45,680 nt of DNA, taken from assembly GCA_035353175.1 (NCBI GenBank), contig DAOPZC010000041.1:1-45680 (forward strand). Reading direction: 5' to 3'. Within the stretch, counting starts at the first letter, position 1, and every line of letters starts with the position of its first letter. Origin of the DNA: DAOPZC01 sp035353175. Lineage in GTDB: Bacteria; Verrucomicrobiota; Kiritimatiellia; RFP12; UBA1067. Positions 23,758 through 32,891 of this stretch are shown here, one piece after another. The position numbers and the translations under genes were made by a program. The notes below the pieces were generated by a model. The model was given only the letters and a program-made list of their open reading frames with translations. It did not search any database and had not been told where the DNA came from.

Positions 23758-26211
23758 TCAGGGCCGGGCCGCTGCCAACCGCATTAACGTGGCTTGGTCT
23801 TCAGCCGCAGCGCGGTCGCGTTTGGCTTTGTATTGCTCATACTTCGCCCGCTCCGCGTCGGTCCACGCGTTCGCCTCGGTGTAGTCGCCGCAGAAGGGGA
23901 CGCCGAGATCGACCCACATGGCGAGGCATGCGGCCGCGTCGGGAGTGAGGGTCTTGCAGTGGCCTTTGTCCAACATGCCGGCGAAAAGGCCGCTGGCGTT
24001 GGAGCCGGCCGAGAGGGGTTTCTGAATCTGCGGGGCGGAGGCGGAGGAGACCCAGTTCAGCACCTTGTGCGCGGGGTCGCCGCGCCAGCGCGTCTGCTCT
24101 TCCGTGTGGTCGGGCCGCGCGTGCGTCAGCGCGAGATAAGATCTCGTCCAGCGGCGCTTCGCGGCGGCATCCGTGACGACCGTTGCGGTGAGGTCCGGCT
24201 TCTTCGGGTCTTTGCCGTCGTGGCACGTCACGCAGTGCGCGTCCAGAATCGGCTGGATCTCTTTGAGGAAGCTGAAGCCGCGGCGCGGGCCGCTGACGGG
24301 CGCGAGTGGCCGTGCGCCTGCCGCGAGCGCGAGGGTCGGCCGCGCGGTGGCGAGCGGAACGCTGTTCTTGGATTCGTGACAGCCGACGCAGGAGGCGTTC
24401 TCTCCGGGCTGCAGCGAAGTCCAGCTCCGCATGGTCTGCACCATCCGCCCCTTCGCGTCCAGCAGCATGAAGTAGAAGGGTTCGCGCGCGCCGGCGGTGA
24501 AAAATACGGAGCCGTCCTCATGCACCGGCGCGTCGCCGACGAGGATCTTGGGGTCCCACGCGCCGTTGCCGACCGAGGGCGGCGTGGAGATCAGCGCGCC
24601 GCCGCCGGGCCCGGCGTTGCCGTTGCTGCCGATGCCGGCGAGGCGGAAGTCGAGGCCGATCACCCGCAGGGTTTTGACGGTGCCGCGCGGCACGCCGGCC
24701 ATCGCCGCGCCCGCATAGACGTCCTGCACATAGCAGGTGCCGGCCGTCTTGCTGTAGTCCACGGAACTGACGCGTGCGGCGGGGCGCGGCCGCGGCCGCA
24801 CGGGAACCGGCCGTCCGCAGGCCAGCCCCTGACGCGACACGAGCAGTTCGCGGTTGCCGTCGACGTCCATCCAGTAAATCCCGAAACCGGTCGTGCGGTC
24901 TTCGTGACGCTTGCCGTTGACGCGCTCCCAGCCGTCGGGGTTGTACGTGACGAGCAGGCTGCGCTCGTCGATGGGATAGGGATAGGCGAAGAGGTCGCCG
25001 TCCTGGCCGTAGGCGTCGACGATGACGGATTTCGTTTCGCGCACCGGCGCGACGAGCGTCACGCCCTCCGCCTCCTGCCGGCCTTTGGCCGGGTCGACGA
25101 GGATTAGGTCGCCGGGCTGGCGCGAATGGTGGCCGGTCGCGACCGCGAAGATCTTGCCGCTGCCGGGGATGCCGCGGGCGTGGATGATCGTCGTCGGGAA
25201 CCAGGAGTTCTCGCCGTAGACCGCGCCCTGCTGCGTGCCGTCGGACGCCATCTGGAAGAGCGGTTGCGGATACATCTGCGAGCGGTCGTTGTATTCCCAG
25301 CGCGTATAGAGAATGCGCCCGTCGTCCGTGACCGCCGGATAATTCAGGTGCACCTGGTCGAACGAGAGTCTCAGGATGTTCCGGCCGTCGCGGTCGCAGC
25401 GGTAGAGGTTGCTCACCTCTGTCCACCAGCAGTCGACGATCTGCATGCAACGGGTGGAGTTGAAGATGATGTGGCCGTCCGGCAGGTAGCAGCCTTCGTA
25501 GTCCGCGACGCCCACGCCGTCGGTCAGCTGGCGGATCTCCCGCGAGGCGGCGTCCATCTCATACAGGTGATAGTCGTCGCCGCGATCCGATTTCTTGAGG
25601 GCGAAAAGGAACCGCTGGCCGTCGAAGTCCACGTCCGCGTCGCGGATGATGCCGTCTTTCGTTTCGGTGAGAACGGTCTCTTTCCATAGCCCGTCCTGAC
25701 ACTCCGCCACGCAGAGCTTTCCGCCCGCGCGGAAGGAGCGCTCGGCTTGGGCGTCCGAGAGCGCTTCCGTGTAGGCATAGTGCGAGCCGCCCATCACGAA
25801 GTGGCGGGCATAAACGAGGCGCGGCATCTCGGCTGTGACCCGGGCCAGGCGCAGGGCGCGGCGCGCGGCGCAGGCCGCGCGGTAGGCGATGAGCCGGGAA
25901 GGGAGGTCGGGCGACGGGGCGGAGGCCGGGGCGGTGCGTTCGAGAAAGCGGGCGGCGCCGCCGTTGCCGGCGAACAGCTCCGGGCCGCTGGCGAGCTTGA
26001 GGTCTTGGCGGAGCCAGTCGGCCAGCACCTCGTCGTGCCGCTCGACCGCGGTCCACAGCGCTTGCGGCGAGGCCGCTTCGCTATCCGCCGTCGCACGGCC
26101 GAGCAGCGCCGCCGCGAAGGCGCGCGCGTCGGGCGCGACCGTTTGCGCCAAGGCGCAGCCCGCGCCCCAAAGGCATAAGAACCCTGTGATCCGAAACGCC
26201 GTTGCGCTCAT
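23758..26211 (-). CDS. Di-haem, beta-propeller secreted protein (hydrazine-synthase alpha-like)
   Basis: An 817-residue exported protein. After a signal peptide (about 1-23) and a helical region there are PD40/TolB-like propeller blades: RDADVDFDGQRFLFALKKSD, IRQLTDGVGVADYEGCYLPDGHIIF and YPAVTDDGRILYTRWEYNDR. A domain like the middle region of hydrazine synthase subunit A follows (VHEDGSVFFTAGAREPFYFMLLD). Then come two haem-binding motifs, CVGCH (608-612) and CVTCH (660-664), so it should carry two c-type haems in the periplasm. This family is widespread in PVC bacteria without anammox, where its role is unknown; anammox function should not be assumed. It converges with the squalene-cyclase-fold gene. 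No cytochrome maturation or oxidase genes are nearby. Confidence 0.83.
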   Translation of the reverse strand: MSATAFRITGFLCLWGAGCALAQTVAPDARAFAAALLGRATADSEAASPQALWTAVERHDEVLADWLRQDLKLASGPELFAGNGGAARFLERTAPASAPSPDLPSRLIAYRAACAARRALRLARVTAEMPRLVYARHFVMGGSHYAYTEALSDAQAERSFRAGGKLCVAECQDGLWKETVLTETKDGIIRDADVDFDGQRFLFALKKSDRGDDYHLYEMDAASREIRQLTDGVGVADYEGCYLPDGHIIFNSTRCMQIVDCWWTEVSNLYRCDRDGRNILRLSFDQVHLNYPAVTDDGRILYTRWEYNDRSQMYPQPLFQMASDGTQQGAVYGENSWFPTTIIHARGIPGSGKIFAVATGHHSRQPGDLILVDPAKGRQEAEGVTLVAPVRETKSVIVDAYGQDGDLFAYPYPIDERSLLVTYNPDGWERVNGKRHEDRTTGFGIYWMDVDGNRELLVSRQGLACGRPVPVRPRPRPAARVSSVDYSKTAGTCYVQDVYAGAAMAGVPRGTVKTLRVIGLDFRLAGIGSNGNAGPGGGALISTPPSVGNGAWDPKILVGDAPVHEDGSVFFTAGAREPFYFMLLDAKGRMVQTMRSWTSLQPGENASCVGCHESKNSVPLATARPTLALAAGARPLAPVSGPRRGFSFLKEIQPILDAHCVTCHDGKDPKKPDLTATVVTDAAAKRRWTRSYLALTHARPDHTEEQTRWRGDPAHKVLNWVSSASAPQIQKPLSAGSNASGLFAGMLDKGHCKTLTPDAAACLAMWVDLGVPFCGDYTEANAWTDAERAKYEQYKAKRDRAAAEDQATLMRLAAARP

Positions 26212-26276
26212 CCCTCGTCTCCCCGGTTATGTTTGAACACACCATACATCATGGGGACGGGATGCGTAAAGAGGCG

Positions 26277-27239
26277 TTAGGCGTCAAACGTTGTTTTCCC
26301 CGTCCCGGCGGCAGATTCCCCGCTCTCGGGCTCGGCCTCTTTTCGGGGCGTGCGGGCGAGGATGAACGCCGCGATGTCGTCGGCCAACGCCTCCCAGCCG
26401 GCCGCGAGCGGAATGACGTGGTCCGCCTCCGGCAGGACGCGGACCTCTTTGGGGGCGGGGCAGGCGGCGAGCCAGCACAGGGCCGCCTGGGAATCCACGA
26501 CGGAATCGTTTCCCGCGGTGACGGCGAAGAGCGGACACGTCAGACGCGCCGACTGCCGGCGGAGGTCGCGAATGAGGGCGAAGAGGCCGCGGTAAACAGC
26601 GAAAGGAATGAAGCGGTCGCGCTTGTAGACGAAAGACGGATCGTCGGCCGCCACGCCGTCGGCCGAGAAGGGCGATTCGAAAGTGGGGGAGAGGCCGAGC
26701 GCGACGCGGGCCAAGGCGAACCACGCGTTCGCGGGAAGGAGGGGACAGCGCCGGCGCGAAATCTCGAGCATGGGCGCCATGACGGCCACGCCGTCCACCA
26801 TGTCCGGGAGGCGCATCGCGGCGTCCAGCGCGAGCGCGCCGCCGAGGGAGTGGCCGATGAGCCACACGGTCTCGTGCGTCTCGCGCAGACGGACGATTTC
26901 GTCGGCCACCTGGGCCCGCCAGCGGTGGAGCGACTGCTGCTTGGCGAAGGCCGGCGGCTCGGCGCTTCCGGGCAGGCGCATCGCGCGGCAGGTGAACAGC
27001 CCTTTCGCGGCGAGGTGGCGCGTGATGCGCCGCCAAATGCAGGGCGTGTCCGCGAAGCCGTGGATGAAAAGCAGGGCGATCCGTCCGCTGCCGATGCGGT
27101 AAGCGGCGGCTTCGGGCAGGAGGTCGTTGGGCTCGCGGGCCATGCGCTTCTCCCAGAAATAACGGCGTATTCCGACCCAAAGTCCGTGGAGGAAATTGAT
27201 CGTAAGCCAAAGCAGGAGAAGGATGATGACCGTTAGCAT
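26277..27239 (-). CDS. Membrane-anchored alpha/beta-hydrolase
   Basis: A 320-residue serine hydrolase of the carboxylesterase/monoacylglycerol-lipase type. Residues 3-19 form a hydrophobic anchor followed by a basic stretch. Fold landmarks: LLFIHGFADT (57-65, oxyanion strand), GHSLGG with nucleophile Ser131, TAGNDSVVD with acid Asp245 (Asp249 is an alternative) and EADHVIP with His274. The triad is complete. An acidic and Gly/Ser-rich tail (about 298-320) is unlike the core. It lies 32 bases downstream of the serine protease gene on the same strand, but the ribosome binding site is poor, so coupling to that transcript is possible. The natural ester substrate is unknown. Confidence 0.85.
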   Translation of the reverse strand: MLTVIILLLLWLTINFLHGLWVGIRRYFWEKRMAREPNDLLPEAAAYRIGSGRIALLFIHGFADTPCIWRRITRHLAAKGLFTCRAMRLPGSAEPPAFAKQQSLHRWRAQVADEIVRLRETHETVWLIGHSLGGALALDAAMRLPDMVDGVAVMAPMLEISRRRCPLLPANAWFALARVALGLSPTFESPFSADGVAADDPSFVYKRDRFIPFAVYRGLFALIRDLRRQSARLTCPLFAVTAGNDSVVDSQAALCWLAACPAPKEVRVLPEADHVIPLAAGWEALADDIAAFILARTPRKEAEPESGESAAGTGKTTFDA

Positions 27240-27271
27240 AGGATGTGACGGGAGGATGGCATGTTAAAGGG

Positions 27272-28069
27272 TTACTTGAGCAGGTTGAGCGTTTCGCGAA
27301 TGAAGGCGGCGTGGAGGAGCGATCCGAGGCCCAGGTCCCGTTTGAACGTCACGTCCCATTCCTCGGCTTTCAGCTTGTCGTTCTGCTGGGTGCGGGTGAT
27401 CACGAGCCCAACGATCAGCGGCCGCGTGGCATTGGTCTGAACCAACGCTACGGGGGCTCCGCTGTCGCCCGCGAAAGTCGAGGCGCTGAAGAGGACCGAA
27501 GGATGATTCTTCGCGGGAAAGAGCGGATAACCGCTGACGACCGCATCGCGATAAAGCGGGAAGCCGGCCTTGCCGGCTTCGGTCCGGTGGGGATACCCGC
27601 AGAAGAAAAGCCGGCTGCCGATCGTCATGCCGGCGTCCATGGCCTTGGCCTCGTCGGCAAGGGCCTCCAGCGGCAGGGCCTTGAAGACCGCCTGCGGCGG
27701 CAGCGTGCAGCGGATGACCGCCACGTCCTGCGAGGGATGGCACGTCCAGAGCGCGTTGGTGCCGTTGCGGATCATGATTTTGTGGTCGTGCCGTTGCCAC
27801 GCGCCTTGAGCGCCGCGGGTGCGGCAGACCAACACGATGGAGTCGCCCTTGGCTTTCAGGAAGGCATGCCCCGCTGAGACGAGAAGCACATTGGTTTCCG
27901 TCGCGTCTGGCGCGGGATCCTGTATCAGGAATCCGGTGCCGGTCGAGGCGGGATTGAACACCTTGAACGTTGCCTGCATGAGTTGCTCGGCCGCCGTTTC
28001 CGTGCGCGCGACATGGGGCAACAGAAGGGCTGCAGCGAGAAGAAGAATGGAACGTCCATAGCAAGTCAT
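27272..28069 (-). CDS. Secreted trypsin-like serine protease
   Basis: A 265-residue chymotrypsin-fold protease with signal peptide MTCYGRSILLLAAALLLPHV. The triad is readable: SAGHAF (His68), SQDVAVI (Asp115) and AGDSGAPV (Ser203, with the GDSG motif). TGTGFLI (43-49) is the usual strand before the His. No PDZ domain follows, unlike DegP/HtrA. The C-terminal LGSLLHAAFIRETLNLL helix matches the end of this fold. The ATG at 28069 is the first sensible start after the stop of purH, 29 bases away; the ribosome binding site is weak, so it may be read from the purH transcript. The target is unknown. Confidence 0.83.
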   Translation of the reverse strand: MTCYGRSILLLAAALLLPHVARTETAAEQLMQATFKVFNPASTGTGFLIQDPAPDATETNVLLVSAGHAFLKAKGDSIVLVCRTRGAQGAWQRHDHKIMIRNGTNALWTCHPSQDVAVIRCTLPPQAVFKALPLEALADEAKAMDAGMTIGSRLFFCGYPHRTEAGKAGFPLYRDAVVSGYPLFPAKNHPSVLFSASTFAGDSGAPVALVQTNATRPLIVGLVITRTQQNDKLKAEEWDVTFKRDLGLGSLLHAAFIRETLNLLK

Positions 28070-28098
28070 AGGTTGTCCAAAAACCGTGCAACCCTCTT

Positions 28099-29370
<1,272 letters not shown>

Positions 29371-29522
29371 GGCGGGCTCCTTTGGAGGTTGGCGGTACTT
29401 AAGCTGGGTGCACCCTTTCAAAAATTGTAGATTCTTATTAAACCATAAACGGAGGCGCGGCAAAAGCCCTTTGAAGCGGAAGGCGAAAAAATGGTACTGT
29501 CGTGGCGGGAAAGGGGCCGATC

Positions 29523-30488
29523 GTGGCGCACTGGGAAAAAGAGCGGGACTGGGTTGACGGCGCATGTCGCGAGCTCGACGCGCCGGTGATCATTTCGGCC
29601 AGCCGCGCGACGGACATTCCCGCGTTTTACGGCGACTGGCTGTTGCGCCGCCTTGAACAGGGGTGGGTCAAATGGGTCAACCCCTTCAGCGGCAAACCCG
29701 CCTATGTCAGCCTCGCGCGGGCGCGGCTGTTCGTCTTCTGGACGAAGAACCCCGGGCCGCTGATGGCGCATCTGGACACGCTTGACCGGAAGGGCTTGAA
29801 TTACTATTTCCAGTTCACGCTGAACGACTACGGGGCGGATCGGCTGGAGCCGGGGGTGCCGCCGCTCGACGAGCGGATCGCAACGTTTATCGCGCTTTCC
29901 GGCCGTATCGGCCCCGAAAAGGTGATCTGGCGCTTCGATCCGCTGGTCCTGACCGATCGGCTCGACGAAACGGGCCTGCTGGAGAAAATCGCCGCCGTCG
30001 GCGACCGCCTGCACCGGCACACGCGCCGTCTGGTCATCAGCTTCGCGGACGTTCAGGGCTACGCCAATGTGCTCCGCAACGTGAGTCAGGCCGGCATCCG
30101 CATCCGCGAGTTCGACGGCGCGAGCATGGAGCGGGTGGCGCGGGGCATCGCGGAGCTGAATCGGGGCTGGGGCCTTGAGATCGTGACCTGCGCCGAAGGC
30201 GTCGACCTGTCGGATTGCGGGATCGGGCACGGCCGCTGCGTGGACGACTGCCTCATCGACCGCCTCTTCGGTCACGACGAGGCGCTGATGGATTTCCTCC
30301 GCCGGGGCGGACGGGAAAAAGACAAGGGGCAGCGCAAAGCCTGCGGGTGCATCCGCAGCAAGGACATCGGCGCATACAACACCTGTCCGCATCTCTGCGC
30401 CTACTGCTACGCCAACGCCGGACACGCGGCGGTCGCCCGCGCCTTCGCGCGACATCGGCCGGATGGCGGCGCGCTCGCGGGGGACTGA
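29523..30488 (+). CDS. DUF1848 protein with C-terminal CX3CX2C cluster motif
   Basis: A 321-residue cytoplasmic protein of the DUF1848 family, function unknown. The N-terminus has the family signature PVIISASRATDIPAFYGDWL then WVKWVNPFSGKPAYVSL and LFVFWTKNPGPL. Strand/helix alternation (YYFQFTLNDYG, VIWRFDPLVLTD, RLVISFADVQGY) suggests a TIM-like barrel. The C-terminus carries CGCIRSKDIGAYNTC followed by PHLCAYCYAN; the last three cysteines form CX3CX2C, the spacing used for the radical SAM cluster, but at the opposite end of the chain. GTG 29523 is preferred because AAAGGGG (29510-29516) lies 6 bases upstream; GTG 29502 is an alternative. It is divergent from purH. Confidence 0.8.
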   Translation: MAHWEKERDWVDGACRELDAPVIISASRATDIPAFYGDWLLRRLEQGWVKWVNPFSGKPAYVSLARARLFVFWTKNPGPLMAHLDTLDRKGLNYYFQFTLNDYGADRLEPGVPPLDERIATFIALSGRIGPEKVIWRFDPLVLTDRLDETGLLEKIAAVGDRLHRHTRRLVISFADVQGYANVLRNVSQAGIRIREFDGASMERVARGIAELNRGWGLEIVTCAEGVDLSDCGIGHGRCVDDCLIDRLFGHDEALMDFLRRGGREKDKGQRKACGCIRSKDIGAYNTCPHLCAYCYANAGHAAVARAFARHRPDGGALAGD

Positions 30489-30559
30489 AAAGGGCGCTTG
30501 TATAACCCGACTGGGCTTGTTTAAATATCGCCACCTTAAATCAAGAAGGAACCATTCCC

Positions 30560-32758
30560 ATGAAAAAAACCGTCGGGTTGTTAGCCTCTCTGGCGCTGGT
30601 GTCCGCGTGCACCTGCCCCTTCAAATGCGGCGAGCGGGATCTCACGCAGTATGTGAACCCCTTCATCGGCTGCGCGGACAACGGCCATACGTTCCCGGGC
30701 GCCTGCTATCCCTTCGGCATGATCCAGGCCAGCCCAGACTCCGGCAACTGCACCTGGACCTACTGCTCCGGCTACATGTACCTCGACGAGAAGATCTGGG
30801 GCTTTTCCCAGACCCACCTGAACGGCACGGGGTGCCCGGACCTCGGCGACGTCCAGCTCCAGCCCTTCACCGGCGCGATCGAGCGCGAGAACTTCCACAG
30901 CGCGTATAAGAAAGAGACCCAGAAGGCCAAGCCCGGCTACTACGCCGTCACGCTGGAAGACTTCGGCGTGGACGTGGAGCTGACCGCCTCCCCGCGCGTC
31001 GCCTTCCACAAGTACACCTACAAGAACCCCGCGCCCGCCCGCCTGCTGGTCGATCTGCAGTACGGCATCGTGAGCGGCAAGGACGCGCTCAAGAAGCACA
31101 TCCTCGCCAGCGACGTCACGGTCGAGGACAAGTGCACGATCACCGGCCACAACCAGGCCCGCGCCTGGGTGACCCGCCACTATTACTACGTGGTCAAGTT
31201 CGACAAGCCCTACGCGGCGATCCGGCAGCTCGCGGCGCAGGAAGGCGAGAAGGCGCCGCGCTACGTGCTGGACTTCGACCTCAAGCCCGGCGAGACCCTG
31301 CAGGTGAAGGTGGCGCTCTCGGGCGTGAGCGTCGAAGGCGCGAAGAAGAACCTTGCCGCCGAAGTGCCCGGCTGGGATTTTGCGGCGGTCCACACGCGGG
31401 CCAAAGCCGCGTGGAACGGCTTGCTGGCCCGCGCTGAAGTCCAGGGCTCGCAGGAGCAGAAAGAAAATTTCTACACTTCGATGTACCACCTCTTCATCCA
31501 GCCCAACAACATCGCGGACGTGGACGGCCAGTACCGCGGGGCGGACGACAAGGTGCTGACCGCGCCCGACAAGACCTACTACTCCACGCTCTCGCTCTGG
31601 GACACCTACCGTGCGGCGCACCCGCTCTACACCATCCTGACGCCCGAGCGCGTGGACGGCTTCATCAGCACCATGGTCGCCCACCAGAAGGCGCAGGGCT
31701 ATGTGCCGATCTGGACGCTGTGGGGCAAAGAGAACCACTGCATGATCGCCAACCACTCGGTGCCGGTCATCGCCGACGCGTACCTCAAGGGCTTCCGCGG
31801 CTTCGACGCCGAGGCCGCCTTCCAGGGCATCAAAACCTCGCTGACCGTGAACCACCCGAAGTCCGACTGGGACGTCTACACCCAGTACGGTTACCTGCCC
31901 TTCGACATCATCAAGGGCGAGAGCGTCTCGCGCACGCTGGAGTACGTCTACGACGACTACTGCGCCGCGCAGCTCGCCAAGGCGCTGGGCAAGACCGAAG
32001 ACGCCGCCTATTTCGCCAAGCGCGCCGACAACTACAAGAACGTCTTCTGCCCCGAGACCAAGTTCATGCGCGGCCGCGACGCCAAGGGCAACTGGCGCAC
32101 GCCCTTCGACCCCATGAAGCTCAACCATGGCGAGCACAGCGGCTACGACTACACCGAGGGCAACGCCTGGCAGTACACCTGGCACGTTCAGCACGACCCC
32201 GAAGGGCTCGTGAACCTGATCGGCGGCAAAGAGGCGACGGCGGAGAAGCTGAGCACCCTCTTCAAGCTGGAGTCCAAAGTCGAGGGCAGCGGCTTCGTGC
32301 TCGACGTCTCGGGCCTGATCGGCCAGTATGCGCACGGCAACGAGCCGAGCCACCACACGGCCTATTTCTTCAACTACGCGGGCGCCCCGTACAAGACGCA
32401 GGAGATCATCCGCGAGATCTTCGACACGATGTACAAGAACAAACCCGACGGCCTCTGCGGCAACGACGACTGCGGCCAGATGTCGGCCTGGTACCTCTTC
32501 TCGGCCATGGGCTTCTATCCCTTCAACCCCTGCAACGACGGCTACGTTTTCGGCGCGCCTCAGATCGAAAAGGTGACGCTCCGCCTCGCCAAGGGCAAGA
32601 CTTTCACGGTCGAGGCCAAAGGGCTTTCCAAAGAGAACAAGTACGTGCAGAGCATCACGCTCAACGGCAAGCCCGTCGCCGGCATCAAGATCGCGCACGC
32701 CGACATCATGAAGGGCGGCGCGCTGGTTTTTGAAATGGGGCCTCTGCCGAAGAAGTGA
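30560..32758 (+). CDS. GH92 exo-alpha-mannosidase lipoprotein
   Basis: A 732-residue lipoprotein: MKKTVGLLASLALVSAC ends in a lipobox with Cys17, so it is probably anchored at a membrane surface. GH92 landmarks: YVNPFIGCADNGHTFPGACY, PFGMIQASPDS, GFSQTHLNGTG, NIADVDGQYRGAD, YYSTLSLWDTYRAAHPLYTI, YAHGNEPSHHTAYFF (catalytic-acid Glu about 595), GLCGNDDCGQMSAWYLFSAMG (about 631-651) and FYPFNPC. Both acidic residues of the GNDD motif are present. It has more cysteines than the first GH92 (8647-10926) and differs widely from it, so this is not a recent duplication. AAGGAA precedes the ATG. The GH2 gene follows 133 bases later on the same strand, consistent with joint degradation of a mannose- and galactose-containing glycan. 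Confidence 0.94.
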   Translation: MKKTVGLLASLALVSACTCPFKCGERDLTQYVNPFIGCADNGHTFPGACYPFGMIQASPDSGNCTWTYCSGYMYLDEKIWGFSQTHLNGTGCPDLGDVQLQPFTGAIERENFHSAYKKETQKAKPGYYAVTLEDFGVDVELTASPRVAFHKYTYKNPAPARLLVDLQYGIVSGKDALKKHILASDVTVEDKCTITGHNQARAWVTRHYYYVVKFDKPYAAIRQLAAQEGEKAPRYVLDFDLKPGETLQVKVALSGVSVEGAKKNLAAEVPGWDFAAVHTRAKAAWNGLLARAEVQGSQEQKENFYTSMYHLFIQPNNIADVDGQYRGADDKVLTAPDKTYYSTLSLWDTYRAAHPLYTILTPERVDGFISTMVAHQKAQGYVPIWTLWGKENHCMIANHSVPVIADAYLKGFRGFDAEAAFQGIKTSLTVNHPKSDWDVYTQYGYLPFDIIKGESVSRTLEYVYDDYCAAQLAKALGKTEDAAYFAKRADNYKNVFCPETKFMRGRDAKGNWRTPFDPMKLNHGEHSGYDYTEGNAWQYTWHVQHDPEGLVNLIGGKEATAEKLSTLFKLESKVEGSGFVLDVSGLIGQYAHGNEPSHHTAYFFNYAGAPYKTQEIIREIFDTMYKNKPDGLCGNDDCGQMSAWYLFSAMGFYPFNPCNDGYVFGAPQIEKVTLRLAKGKTFTVEAKGLSKENKYVQSITLNGKPVAGIKIAHADIMKGGALVFEMGPLPKK

Positions 32759-32891
32759 GCCGGTTTCAGGGATGCGGCGGACTTGCGGCGCGCTGATCCG
32801 GGAATGTTCATGACGTCCCGCATCGGCGTGCTTTAGTGTTGCGCACAGCCTGTGCGTTTGATGCAGGCTTTAAAGTGGGGGAGAAATCCAA

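Noticed and set aside
23758..26211. Reading the di-haem protein as evidence for anammox
   Set aside because: Only one HzsA-like subunit is present, without HzsB, HzsC or hydrazine dehydrogenase; the family is common outside anammox bacteria.
32842..32856. CGCACA-GCC-TGTGCG hairpin between GH92 and GH2
   Set aside because: Six pairs without a following T-run; too short to call a terminator, and no regulator is linked.
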